Shown here one piece after another: positions 12,422-23,790 of a stretch of DNA of 64,000 nucleotides. Position 1 is the first letter of the stretch. The number at the start of each line of letters is the position of its first letter. The notes under the pieces were generated by a model that was given only the letters and a program-made list of their open reading frames with translations, was not told the DNA's origin and did no database searches. A program made the translations under genes and the position numbers. This DNA comes from Sindora glabra (Eukaryota > Streptophyta > Magnoliopsida > Fabales > Fabaceae): assembly GCA_020226215.1 (NCBI GenBank), contig CM035235.1:6647151-6711150 (forward strand), written 5' to 3'.

Positions 12422-13732
12422 AATTTAACTATTAGTATATTATCATGAATAAAATTTAATTTTTTAAAAAATAAATCTGATATATAATCAAATTTAATAT
12501 ATATAAATACATTATTACATCAGTGATGTATCAAAATTTTCTTGACAATAATCACCCGATGCCTTTCGTCAAGGACCTAATTTTGATACGTTCATGCTAT
12601 TATATCTGTTATCATATACATATTAAATAAATATTTAAATATAATTTTGATCATTTTAAATTAATGATAGATTACTTTTGATTCTCTTAATTATAAAATC
12701 ATAATTTTAAATCCTATAAAATGTTATAGATAGTATCGGGTACTACATCTACTATAAGCATTGGCGATAAGTTCTTTTTCACAAGGGTGTGATGTTGGAG
12801 ATTGAGTAATATCACAAAATGCTTCGAGAGATTACATATTTTATTATTGAATTTTTTAAATATTAAAATAAATAAATTAAAATTAAAAATATAAATTTTA
12901 ATATATTAAATATAATTTAATGATAAAATATATAATTTTTTAGAAAGTGAAATTTCCCTAGTGTTAATCGAGATTTGCAAGACAAAATAAAGATAGGTAA
13001 TGTGGATAAAGGCCGCCGTGAACCAGCTAAAATATTTAGTTAACAGGAACTGTAAAGAGTAAGAATGGAATACGAGATATAATAGTTTAAACATATGCTT
13101 GAATATTTATAATTTTATATTAATTTAAATTTCATTCATTATCAATGTAAATTATTTTTCATTATTACTTATTTATATATTGTCAAATCATTAAAAATTA
13201 TTAGAAATTTTTATTAAAAATAAAAATTTTATTTATTATTTTTTTAATGATGTACTAAAAAATATTATATAATAAATCAAATTTATACTTAATTTTATAT
13301 TATGTAATGGTGAAAAATCTAAGTCGATGTAAAATAACGGGTCAAATACGAATGAGGGGGTGGAAGAGGGAATTAATAGAATTTTTTTTTTTTTTTTGGG
13401 TTTTGTCGGCCGGGGATTAATTGCTATTGAAGAGAGTAAAACTATTTTATTATTAGTGAAATTCTTAACTATTCGTAGTTGTTTAATTTAATGATGTGTT
13501 AATTCCTGAAACAAATCTAAGCTTTTTGCAATACAGTTTTATAATTTTTTAGTATTTAATTAGTGTCTGAAAGAGTAACAACAAGCATTTTTTAAGCAAA
13601 CTTAATGGTCAAGTAAACTGCCAAAATGTAATTGTCAGAAGATGAAGGCCTGCAGAAACACTACGTACGACGACTCATTCAGCTAACTTTTCTTCAATTT
13701 CCCACTTTCGGTGAAAGTTCCAGTTTATTTTA

Positions 13733-16394
13733 GGACAAATTATTATTCGCTTCCATAAAATTAAAATTAATTACACTGTGTTCCCACTTTATTCGGAAAA
13801 TACTGTGAACTTCCCCCAATTTATCTCAATTCTTTAAATTCCCCTCCCTTCCGACTAACGTCCGTCAGTGAACTTAACGGAATTGAAAGTTAACAATTTC
13901 GTATTATTTTCATCAAAATTCCTATAATTATTTTGCCCTTACTAGTATTTATATCTCCTGATTCCATAGCAAATGCAGCTTGTTAGAAGACAGAAGGAAA
14001 ATTACCGCCTTGCCCACCATTCCAAAGCAATTAAGCAAAGGGAGAAAGGTAAAGCCCCACAGTTCTGCTCCGTCCTATTCCTAACTTCTTTTAAATTCTT
14101 TTATTTTTCCCTTTTCTGGCTTGAGTTGTTCCATAGCAAGGGACCAATTTTTCTGCGAAATTTTGGTGATGGAGGAATGAAGAAAGGATTGGAAAAACAC
14201 AACAAGGACAGCCGCATCTTATGAAACCAAAAGAATGAGGATTTTTCTTTTGATCTATTGATACTTTTGAAATAAAAATTGCTTTTGATTTTTTTATGTT
14301 AATTTGCCTATTGCTATTTTCAGATGAAGTTGGAAGTGAATGGCAGGGCTGTATGGCAGTGGTGGCAGATGGGTTGTTTGGAGGACGGCGGGAGTGCAAT
14401 GTGGTGGCGGTGGTAGAAGAGAAAGAAGATAGCGCTGGATCCTCCAAAAATAAATAAGGAGAAAAGGAAATTTTATTTAAGATCAAGATAAAATAAGAGA
14501 TTCAAAATTTCAAATAATAAACCACTAATCTCATTAATATCTAATAAAGATAATTTTAATTTTAAAGGATATAAATTTCAATACTTAATATTATGAAATA
14601 AATTATTAATTATAATTATAATAAATGTTTTATTAATAGACATTAGATGATAAAAGTAACTAAAATATAATTTTAAATATATTTTCATGATTTTAAATAT
14701 GTTCTTATAATATTTATTGAAAGAGTTGTACTTTTAAATATATTCTTAAAGTCAAAGTTTTAAATGTAGTTAATAAAATTATAAGTGCCTTGTTTTTTCA
14801 ACTTTCTTATTGCGTATATTTTGTTTTTAATATTGATTTTTTATTTCTATGTTGTTGAAGTAATAAAATTTTGAAGAAATTATATTATAATTGAAATTAA
14901 TATTAATGTAATGTCATTTTTAAGCAATTTATTTTTAATTGAAATATCTTAAATAATTAAGATAGAATAATTATAAACTAATTTCTTACTTTGTTGTTTA
15001 AGTAATCAAATTTTTAGGGAATTTATATAAAAAATTTTATTGTAATTTAAATTAGTATCAATGTAATTATATTTTAGAGAATTTTATGTAAGAAAATTAT
15101 TCTAATTAAAAAGTAATTGACGTAATTTCATATTTTAAATATTTAATTTGTCATTTTTTCCTCTCAAATTTGAGATATTTTAAGTGAAAAAGAAGTCTTT
15201 ATTTCATATTGAGATTAGAATAACAATTATAAATTTGAGAATGCTCTTTTATGCATTCTTTTGAAATAAAATCATCTTGTTGATGTTGTAATTGGAATTA
15301 GTGCTTATGTAATTACATGTTTTATTTATTCATTTGGTTATAAGAAATTGAATATTATTTATTTTAAATAACTAAAATACAAAAAACTAAAAGTAATAAA
15401 ACTTATGTATTGTTTTAAATAATTATAACATAATAAATATGTATTTTTGAGTAAATATTTTAAATAACTGAAACAAAAATATGACATAGCATAGTCTCTA
15501 TTTTTTAGCCAGCAATCTTTAGTAGTGTAGTGGCAATTGATGTTACTTTATTTTCCTTATGTCATAGATTCAAACTTTCGACCTTACATGTATATGTATT
15601 AAGTGAATTATCATTTGAATAATTAAAAAAAATTTAATCAGTAAAATATAATAAAAATATTTGTAATTTTTTTAAATAAAATATATTAATAAAATATTCT
15701 TAACTCCTAAGTTGTGGTCTTAAATAAAATATAATAAATAAAAAATAAATTTATATGGAAGATAATATTAACTGAAATATAATAAAAAAAATTCAATAGT
15801 TTCTATTTTTTAGCTAGCACCTTTAGTAGTGTAGTAGCAATCGATATTACTTTATTTTTCTCATATTAAATATTTGAACTTTCAATCTTGCATGTATGCT
15901 TGTTAAGCGAATTACTGGTTGTACAATTAAAATTTTCTATTTTTAATTATTAAAATAAAATAAAAACTATTGGCAATTTTTTAATAAAATATAATAATAA
16001 AATACTCTTAACTTATAAGTTGTGGTCTTAAATAAAATATAATAAATAAGTAAAATCAATTTATATGGAGGATTATATTAATTGAAATATAATAAATAAA
16101 ATTAAATTGTATTGAAATTAATAAATAAATTTCAATTGCAAATTATGTTTTAAACTAGAAAAGTTTTATTTAAAAAAAATTGATGATAACATTTTTAAAG
16201 GCCAAGAGAGCTTCCTAAGACTTGGAGTTTTCAATGGGTCATGCCATAAAATAAGGGTATTTTAGGTATAAAAATTTTAAATTCAATCAGTGTCGATTGT
16301 AATTATATAAAAGGAGGTTTTTGATATTTTCTAAATGAGAGAAGAGGACTGTGTAATTAACTCTAATTTCAAAGGAGGGAAGAGTAATTTACCC
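13733..16394. mobile_element. Non-autonomous Mutator-like (MULE) element, 2662 bp
   Basis: The left end GGACAAATTATTATTCGCTT and the reverse complement of the right end GGGTAAATTACTCTTCCCTC align imperfectly over about 85 bp, sharing GTTAATTACAC-like and AGAAAATA-like blocks. The flanks are TTTATTTTA (13724-13732) and TTTATTTAT (16395-16403), a near-perfect 9-bp target-site duplication. Only short ORFs occur inside and no transposase is recognisable, so it depends on a partner element. The interior carries a 304-bp tandem duplication. Terminal sequences resemble the MITE at 4617-5158. Confidence 0.72.
15493..16108 (+). repeat. 304-bp tandem duplication containing SINE-like copies B and C
   Basis: Unit 1 (15493-15796) and unit 2 (15797-16108) each start AGT(C/T)TCTATTTTTTAGC and carry the SINE-like CTTTAGTAGTGTAGT segment. 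Each then has an ATAAAATATA-rich stretch and CTTA(A/T)AAGTTGTGGTCTTAA-type blocks ending near ATATAATAAA. The whole segment, not just the SINE head, was duplicated inside the MULE-like element. Confidence 0.78.
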
Positions 16395-16403
16395 TTTATT
16401 TAT

Positions 16404-17620
16404 AAATATTTTTTCTTACAAGATGAACTAAAAGATATTGACTGCATATAATGAAACATGACAATGAATTTGAGGAAGTATAAACTTTTACATATATCTC
16501 CTGAAATTTAATGTAATTATATTTACACTTATTTTATTTTTAGAAATATATTAATTTCTCTTTTTATATACATTCAACTCGATTCCTTATTATTTTAAAT
16601 ATATACATACCTTTTTTATTTTTTACAAATAAAAAATAAGAGAAGTGAGTATATAGTCTTAAATAAGAAGTAGTAACATGAACATCTGAATCTCATGGAC
16701 TTCATCATCGCAAAAATTTATAAAAAATTGAAAATAAAACTTAGATCATTTAGCAAGACTTAATCAATATCTGGTATATAAAAAATGTCTGATCAAATAA
16801 TAATGCCTAGAATGACAAAGGAATTTTGTGTCCTTCTGACAATTACATTAAAACAACATAGGAGGTTGGAACATATTTAAGACATGATCTGCATATGACT
16901 ACAAGAAAATGGACTTTGCCATCAAAACTTGTATATTCTAGAAAAATAATAAACTCATGTACATTTTAAACATAGTTTTTTTTACAAAACTTGAGTTTTG
17001 TTAAAAATACATTAAAAAGATACATCTCATTCATATCTTAATAGATAATTTCTACTTAAGTTTAGGATGATTATTACATAAATTTTAAAAAATTATTACT
17101 GTGTATAAGGCATAATCCATTGTTGTGTCTTAGACTTTTTCCTACTATATGTGAGCAATATAGGGCCAATCTTCCCCCTCCCCTTTTTATTGGAAGTTAC
17201 TACTCTCACACTCACCATTCACAATCATTTTTATGCCATTAGTTATATGGTATAATAATTTACATGCAACTGTGTACATGATGTCATTTGAACTTATATT
17301 TTTTCTATGGGAAGTATTACTATTCACAAACAATTTTACACAATAAGACGAATGGCATATCGAATTAACAATACTTACCAATTTTGCAAATTTTTTAATT
17401 ACAAAATACCATTCTCACAATCACCATTCACAATCATTTTCCCATGCACACATGATGCTTGTTTTTACACAACTACAAAACATAACATAACACCAAATAA
17501 AATAAATTGATCCACTGATCTTATAGTAGAGAAGTCCAAGAGTGGCATTACTCTTTTCCATTTGGCTTCTTTCATTCATACAACAAAAGGCAACCTTAAA
17601 TTTCAAATGGAGAGAATCAA
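16404..17620. other. AT-rich spacer 3' of the CNL relic
   Basis: No clear gene. Two similar short segments near 17190-17270 and 17410-17450 (CTCACA.TCACCATTCACAATC) form a local direct repeat. The minus-strand ORF at 17421-17636 may include degraded C-terminal CNL sequence, but I cannot align it with confidence. Confidence 0.35.
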
Positions 17621-19257
17621 GTAGTACTTTTTTCACATTGAATGAAGTTTAAGACAAAAGTTAATGGACAATCTTGTAAAAGAGTTGAGATATTGAAGCC
17701 CTTTGTCATTTATTACTTTAAGGTTTGAAAATCCATCTATGAACAAGCTTGTCGTGCTCGTGGCCAATAGCCTCACTTTGAGGAAAATTTCCACACATTC
17801 ACAATCACTATTGATATATACTTTTTTGAGAAATTTCAAGCTTGCCAAATTCCATTCTATCTGGCCAACAATGAGTTTGCCATAGTTTCTTAAATGAAGT
17901 GTGATCAAACTGCTTGGTAGACACCTTCTAGGAAATTAATCAAGTTTAGGATAATAAGACAATATTAATATTTGTAAATATAAGAAAAGAGTGTCCATAT
18001 TTTCAAGTAGTGAAAGCAAGAATTCACACCTAAAAATAAAAAAGTGTGTCTAGTTAGGAGCCAAAAATTCTCCTTTGGAGAAAAAAGCAAGAGTAAGACA
18101 ATCAGTTATGCTTATAGAATAAAGATTAGTGAAACATAAAGGTGATTTTTCTAAAACTAAGAAGGATGTAAGATTTTTGCACCCTTCTATGAAGAAATAG
18201 TAAAGATTAAGGAAAAAAGGATAATTAGGAAGAAAATATTGAATGATAGCTTTCTAAGATTGATAGTTATTCAATGGCTAGATGTTATTAATCAAATGGA
18301 AATGTCAATTTTAGACAACTTTTTACAATTAGTTTCCTTAATGCAGTAAGGAGTTTGTCACCTAGAAACCTTATGTCAAGTGAGTAGCAAAAAATTTCCA
18401 TACTTTAAAGGCAAGATTCTAGGACTTTTATTACTTTAAATAACACTTAAATCTCTAGTTACCCTTGATTATGTAAATTCCTTGAACTTCCTAAGAGCAT
18501 AGTATCATAATTGATAATCTCCATTTCATTGATCATTGAAGCCTTGGGAAGGGAAGAAACAAGTTATTGGTATTCTTTGTTTAGAGTTTTACCAAAGATG
18601 GAAACTAATTAGGTGAAAAATCTTTCAGCAAAAGACAATATTTAATATGAATCTCGTAAAGATGAGAGAAAGCTTTAATTTGCTCACTGACATAATAGAA
18701 TTGTGCCATTTTTTCCATGATGGTAAATAAATTAACTTTAAAGTTTCCAATGAAGGAAAGTGATTCAATGTGAAGGATCTATAGAACTCATAACCAAATG
18801 ATACCAAATCATTAAATTAAATTATATCAAGAGATTTAAGAGAGGGAAGCTATCCAATTAGTGGCAAAAAATAATAGTATCTACTACAATTAAGGGATAT
18901 GGATATCAAATTATAGAATGATTGTTATCCTAACCACACTGTGAAACTTTATGCGTTTATAGCAATAAAAAGTTAAATTCTTCAAATTCACATTAAGGTA
19001 ATGATTTTTAGGAAAATGGATTTCATGTTTCATCTCATTCAATCCAATGATACTATCCTAGTTCAATTTTAACTCTTCAAAGAACTTTTGCTCCATTTTT
19101 GCTTGCAATGCATTTTCAGCACCAACAATGTTTTGTAACTTATGAATTGAAAGAGATCCTTGGATTTCAAAAGATCATTTAACTCTTCGATTGTAGATTC
19201 ATTGTTTTTCCCTCACAATAAGGGTACTCATCATCTAGAAATTGCTTAATTTATTGA

Positions 19258-19596
19258 TCTTCCTTAACATCTCTTGGAATGAAGTTCCACTAGTGTCAAG
19301 ACAATGAAAATTCTTAAACAGCTTTTTAAAAGAACTCAGAAGCATATTTTGATATCTTCAAGTTGCACAAATTGCATGGATATTTATGATACGTTTGAGA
19401 GTTAGGAAATCTTCCTTAGTATCTCTTAAAATGGAGTTTCACTAGTGTATCTTCCTTAGTATCTCTTAAAATGGAGTTTCACTAGTGTTAAGACAATAAA
19501 AATTCTTAAGCAACTTTTTAAGAGAACTTAGAAGCATATTTTGACATCTTAAAGTTGTACAAATTGCATGGATATGTAAGATATGTTTGAGAGTTA
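19258..19596 (-). repeat. Partial tandem duplication within the LRR region
   Basis: Unit 1 (19258-19409) and unit 2 (19450-19596) both run from TCTTCCTTA(A/G)(C/T)ATCTCTT through AATTGCATGGATAT to GTTTGAGAGTTA. Between them is an extra 40-bp copy of only the first part (19410-19449), identical to the beginning of unit 2. On the minus strand this encodes degraded LRR sequence (LFKNFHCLDTSGTSFQEM). It looks like unequal pairing followed by a second small slip. Confidence 0.85.
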
Positions 19597-20440
19597 AAAA
19601 AGGAGGGAAAGGGAATATAATGGAGAAGAATGAATGGGAGGAAAAGAAAAGAAAGTAGAGTATAAAATCATAACTTCCTTTTTCTCTTAATTGTATATCT
19701 AAAATTGTTAAGAAAGATAATTAAGGGTTTTATAAGAAAATATAACTAACTTGTATATAATTTTATAATTTACCCTTTTTTAAAAAAGTTAATTTATCAA
19801 TAAGCTTGATTACAAAATTCAAAGAAAATATGTTTATGCATTTTTAAAAAAAAAATACTCTCTTCCTAAAAAGAATCATGAAAAGTGACATGATAAGTTA
19901 ACATACAATAATATTATAATTATTACTTAAAAGGTTTATGAAGAAATTATCATAGGTTAACCTAATATGATCATATTTTACAAGATTAATTGTAATAACC
20001 TAACTCACATCTACCTAAGCTTAATATATATAAGTCAAAATAAGAATAAATTTGCATAGGTAGTTGACAAGTCTAATTGATATCAATATAAAAAATAATT
20101 TTTTATTTTTTATTTGAAAAATTTTACAATTATAATATGTTGTAAATAATATAGTTTTTATTTAAATGTAAGTAATAAAGAAATATTGATAATGTAAATA
20201 CAAATATAAGTTAAAGAATAAAATAGGATTAAAATTATAAATTAAGTAGATAACTTTCCAAAATTCTCAAAATTGGAGGAATACAAAATATTAAAGAGTG
20301 AAAGGTTTAGAAGATTAGTCATAAACTCTTAATTCCTCATGCTTATTACAAAATACCCTCAAACAAAGGAAAAAATACCCAATAACCTTCCCTTTCCTCT
20401 CCTTTCAGTCCATTTCTTTTCACCCAAACAAACCACTAGT
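19593..20440. mobile_element. TIR-like insertion in the CNL relic
   Basis: LRR homology stops near 19592 and resumes near 20440. At the right edge, the minus strand reads GTTTGTTTGGGTGAAAAGAA followed by a purine-rich GGAGAGGAAAGGGAAGG. At the left edge the plus strand reads GGAGGGAAAGGGAATATAAT and another purine-rich stretch. The two edges are inverted relative to each other, as in TIR elements whose ends are purine-rich. No transposase is present. The boundaries are estimated and no target-site duplication could be fixed. Confidence 0.5.
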
Positions 20441-21104
20441 TTTATGATTAAGGTATGTAAGATATCTAAATAATGAAGATGCCTTAATTTGGCAATTACA
20501 TTAGGTGATATAGTGATTTCATAACAATCATACAATGATAAAACTCTAAAAAATTTTAGCATAAAAAGTAAATCAACAAGCACCTTTTAAGAAGTGGATG
20601 ACAAAAATGGCCATTGCAAATTTAGTGATAAGATGGTATGTAACTGTACTGCTTTTTGGAAGACTTTTGATAAGTTTAATAGATAATGATCTTTAACAAA
20701 TGACATATGCCTAGTTTTGTCCATGATGGAAAGAGAATAGGAACCCTCAAATCTCAAATAGAATTCTCTAAACATAATTTTAGCTAAATCATTCATGAGG
20801 TCATGCATTACAAAATGCAATTTATAAAAAGCCTCTTGTTGAAAGAAAGACCTTGATACTAGCTCATGAAAATACTCATTACCTATTTCTTCCATCTTCT
20901 TATTTTGATTTGAGGTTTTTAAAAAATTCTTTACCATCCACAATACAATAGTATGATTTGTTGTCTCTATCACAGATATATCCCCTAGGAAACATGAAAC
21001 AATAAGCAAAACATTATTTTAAATTCAAAGGAAGATAATAACAGCTTAATTTAAAAGCTAGAATGATAGTAATTTTGAATATTAATTCTAAAAATTTCTT
21101 AAAA

Positions 21105-21327
21105 TGTTTACTTTCATGAGTCTTTTAATGTTTCAATGGGCTCTAGGTCTTTATGCATGCTTATCCATTGAAAATGTAAATTCATGCATCTAAATTTAAG
21201 AGCTTTATTTATGACATTTACACACTAGTCATAAGTCCCTTATAAGTACTATATCTACCCTTATACTCAACATTTTAAATCAAGTAAATCTGAGTTCTCT
21301 TTTAAGATATTCTTCTTCCTCTTGACA
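21105..21327 (+). repeat. Left LTR of the small retroelement
   Basis: Starts TGTTTACTTTCATGAG and ends near CTCTTGACA. It aligns with the right LTR through the ATTGAAAATGTAAATTCATG block. Ends are approximate. Confidence 0.6.
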
Positions 21328-21842
21328 AGGGAGTACCAAATCTTGTTTCCTCGATTTTGAGATAAAATTGTTAAAAAAAAAATAGGGAAATAGATTATGA
21401 TGTATTGTATTATGTTCCAATTCCTTTTCTTGTAAGGAAAAATTATAATCAATGGTACATTCATATGAAAGTATTACTTAAAGTACAAAGTGTTTGTTTA
21501 GGAACGTGTAGAAGGAGGTTACTCTCCATTATGTGATAAGGTTGTATTATCTTAAAATGAGAATAATGCTTTAGCAAAAATAAGGCAAAAGATTAATTAT
21601 CCTTCACCTTTATCCTTCAAGGTTTAGATAATTTGATGTTTGAAATTATAGCGGATGCAATCATTACAAAAATAAGTTAGGGAAAAGTTACAAAAAGCTT
21701 TCAAAGGAGGAAGTGAAAATGGAAAATTAGAAAAGAAGAAAGATGGAATGTAAGAGAAGAAGAAAGAGACCATTAAATTTTCAACAAAGAGATTATTGAG
21801 ATTACTAAAGAGCTGACTTTAAATAGTCAAGTCCATAAAAAG

Positions 21843-22389
21843 ATGATTCATGATGTTGAAAAGGAAGAAGAAGATGTCACATTACTTCTGAAAAGAGATG
21901 TTGAGTTCATAAGTGCTTGCAGGAATTGTAAAGTCAAAGAAAGTATAACTTATAATTTGCTTAGGGTTCTAGAAGATGAAGAGGGGAAGATCATTCCATC
22001 CATAATAAATGTCAAGGTAGAAGCAACTAATTCAAATTTGGAGGTCCAAAAAGATGAACAAAAGGTCACACAATCTGTGGAGCAGAAGATTCTACCTTAC
22101 AATTCTTATTAATCATGAAGTATTATGTATCTTCAAAGGATGTTCAATAGGAAGGCCTCAACAAATGATAATTGTTCATGAATTTCACATAAATAAAGCT
22201 ATAGATATTAATGATTTGTCTAATTTCTTTATAGGTGAAGAGCTCATAGTTGTAGATAAGGATGAAGTTGAAGATATAATCATGACAATTACAACAACAA
22301 TAAGGAGAGAATTTGATCAATTAAGAGAACATCTAAAAGATGAATCATGGAAACAAATGATAAATGAAGACATCAAAGTTAAAAAGTAG
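21843..22389 (+). pseudogene. Unassigned charged ORFs inside the LTR element
   Basis: Two overlapping frames (21843-22112 and 22054-22389) together give about 180 acidic and basic residues, for example KEEEDVTLLLKRDVEFISA, LRVLEDEEGKIIPSIINVKV and TTTIRREFDQLREHLKDES. The frame shift between them (about 22054-22112) suggests one longer reading frame that has decayed. There is no zinc knuckle or other gag signature, so it could be a degraded gag or a captured host fragment. Confidence 0.35.
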
Positions 22390-22665
22390 AGAAATAAATG
22401 AAAATATCAAAGGAGTCATGATACTATTGATGTCAAATGTGTGTTGAAGATGAAAAAGAATGCTAAAGAAGTTATGAAGAAGCACAAAAGTTAATTCTAT
22501 TGCTAAAAATATTAAACAAAATGATGGCATTGATTGTATGAAAATTATTGATTTTGTTGTTGGAAAGTGCAACATTGAATTTTCTAGAAAATCTTTCAAC
22601 TATGAAGACTTTTAGATAAAAACTTGGAGTTAAAAATTTTCAAAATAAGGGGGAATTTATTAAAG

Positions 22666-22830
22666 TGTTGAAGTTCATGAATTTTTAGTGTTTTAATTAT
22701 GTTCTAGGTTTTTGTGTATAGTTATCCATTGAAAATGTAAATTCATGCATCTAGATTTAGGAGCATTATTTATGGCATTTATGCATTAGTCCTCTTGAGT
22801 TCCTTATGAGTATATACATACATACATACA

Positions 22831-22917
<87 letters not shown>

Positions 22918-22987
22918 TAATGTACTTAACATTTTCAATTAAACAAATTTGAGTTATTTCTTATGATATTACTCTTTTTTCTAATAG
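22666..22987 (+). repeat. Right LTR of the small retroelement
   Basis: Begins TGTTGAAGTTCATGAA after the polypurine tract and matches the left LTR on both sides of a microsatellite (22811-22915), which accounts for its extra length. Confidence 0.6.
22811..22915. repeat. (CATA)n-(TA)n compound microsatellite in the right LTR
   Basis: Roughly eleven ACAT/CATA units followed by about 55 bases of TA, absent from the left LTR. Confidence 0.95.
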
Positions 22988-23790
22988 TTAAGTTGATCTT
23001 TTAAAAAATCCTACATTTCACTATAGTATCTTATCCCAATCATTAATAGGTTTTGATCTTAAGAGACCTTTTAGAACTTTTGCCGCTAAAAGCATACCTC
23101 TGGATTTCTTGGTAATTTCTCTACCAATTGTTTGAAATATAGGAAAAACATCTAATCTTCCATTTTGCAATGCATATTTTGCTAAAACATATCCCAATAA
23201 CTTTCATTCAGTAATTATTTCAAAGAATAAGCCTTAATAGTTTCCATTATCAATGCAACATTTTCATGGTGAGTTATAACTAAGATCCTATTTCCCAAAG
23301 CACTATGTAAAAAGGATTTCCTCAAGACATATTGATAAATTCTCGATGAATTAGATATTAGTTAGAATGCTTGCAAGATAAATAGATAAGTAGGAAAAGA
23401 TAAGAATAAGAATGTCCTAGATAGATTGGAATTACAAAAGGTCCCCTATTTATATAATAAATAAAATGTTAAAGAGTTTGAATGTTTATTGGATGTTCAT
23501 ACAGATATAAATCCTTGTATCCATGCAACTAAAGGGCTAAAGTCATGTTTAAGTGGCTATTTTGTCAATTGGGTATAAGAATCCATTCAAAATATTTATG
23601 TTACATTCCAATTCTCATACCTTGCTTCCTAAACATCATCTAAAACAAGCAGAAACTTCTTCCTTAATAACTTCTATTCTTGTTTAAGTTAAAGCTAATT
23701 CAAGTCATTAGTTTCATAAGCAAACAACTCAATTCCTTCCAAGATTGTTTTTATTACTTGAATCACATTATTGCCTTATTTAGTAGAAAG

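Larger units (their letters stand above)
10721..13723. other. AT-rich spacer, no gene
   Basis: No supported coding region. It contains the TTA microsatellite (12118-12182), a 24-bp perfect palindrome (12398-12421) and short poly-T runs. The 60-codon ORF over the TTA tract is a polyleucine artefact. Confidence 0.5.
21105..22987. mobile_element. Small non-autonomous LTR retroelement inside the CNL relic
   Basis: Direct repeats at 21105-21327 and 22666-22987 share TTATCCATTGAAAATGTAAA, TTCATGCATCTA(A/G)ATTTA and TTTGAGTT/TCTGAGTT blocks and act as LTRs beginning TGTT. A polypurine AAATAAGGGGGAA lies just before the right LTR. The interior is about 1.34 kb, has no reverse transcriptase, integrase or protease motif, and holds two charged ORFs (21843-22112 and 22054-22389) that I do not recognise. 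The right LTR is longer because of a CATA/TA microsatellite. LTR divergence suggests an old insertion. No primer-binding site is clear. Confidence 0.68.
17630..23790 (-). pseudogene. CNL (coiled-coil NBS-LRR) disease-resistance gene relic, RPP13-like/RGA type
   Basis: Read 5'-3' on the minus strand: an RNBS-A-like stretch, then kinase-2 FLLVLDDV near 23630-23660 with a TAG (23631-23629) where Trp is usual. Next come ILVITHHENVALIMET (RNBS-B region, about 23270), a degraded GLPL segment RGMLLAAKVLKGLLRSK (about 23060), and FAYCFMFPRGY (RNBS-D, about 21000) followed by a frameshift. VLWMVKNFLKTS and an intact MHDLMNDLA motif follow (about 20800), then LRR pieces: LKFFRVLSLYDCYEIT, LRHLHYLDI, TIEELNDLLKS, FPSLETLKLIYLPSWKKW (about 18730) and the C-terminal FIDGFSNLKVINDKGLQYL (about 17710). 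The P-loop and coiled coil are missing. An LTR element (21105-22987) and a TIR-like insertion (about 19593-20440) interrupt it. Intact relatives are nucleotide-dependent intracellular immune receptors. This copy cannot make one. Confidence 0.88.

Noticed and set aside
14091..14486. 131-codon minus-strand ORF, one of the longest in the window
   Set aside because: Low-complexity Ser/Thr/Pro-rich start and no domain. It lies inside the MULE-like element with no intron or start context, and is most likely a chance frame in a GC-richer patch.
17307..17510. Overlapping plus and minus ORFs near 17.3-17.6 kb as a separate gene
   Set aside because: No domain, local direct repeats explain the similar peptides, and the area borders the CNL relic's degraded end.
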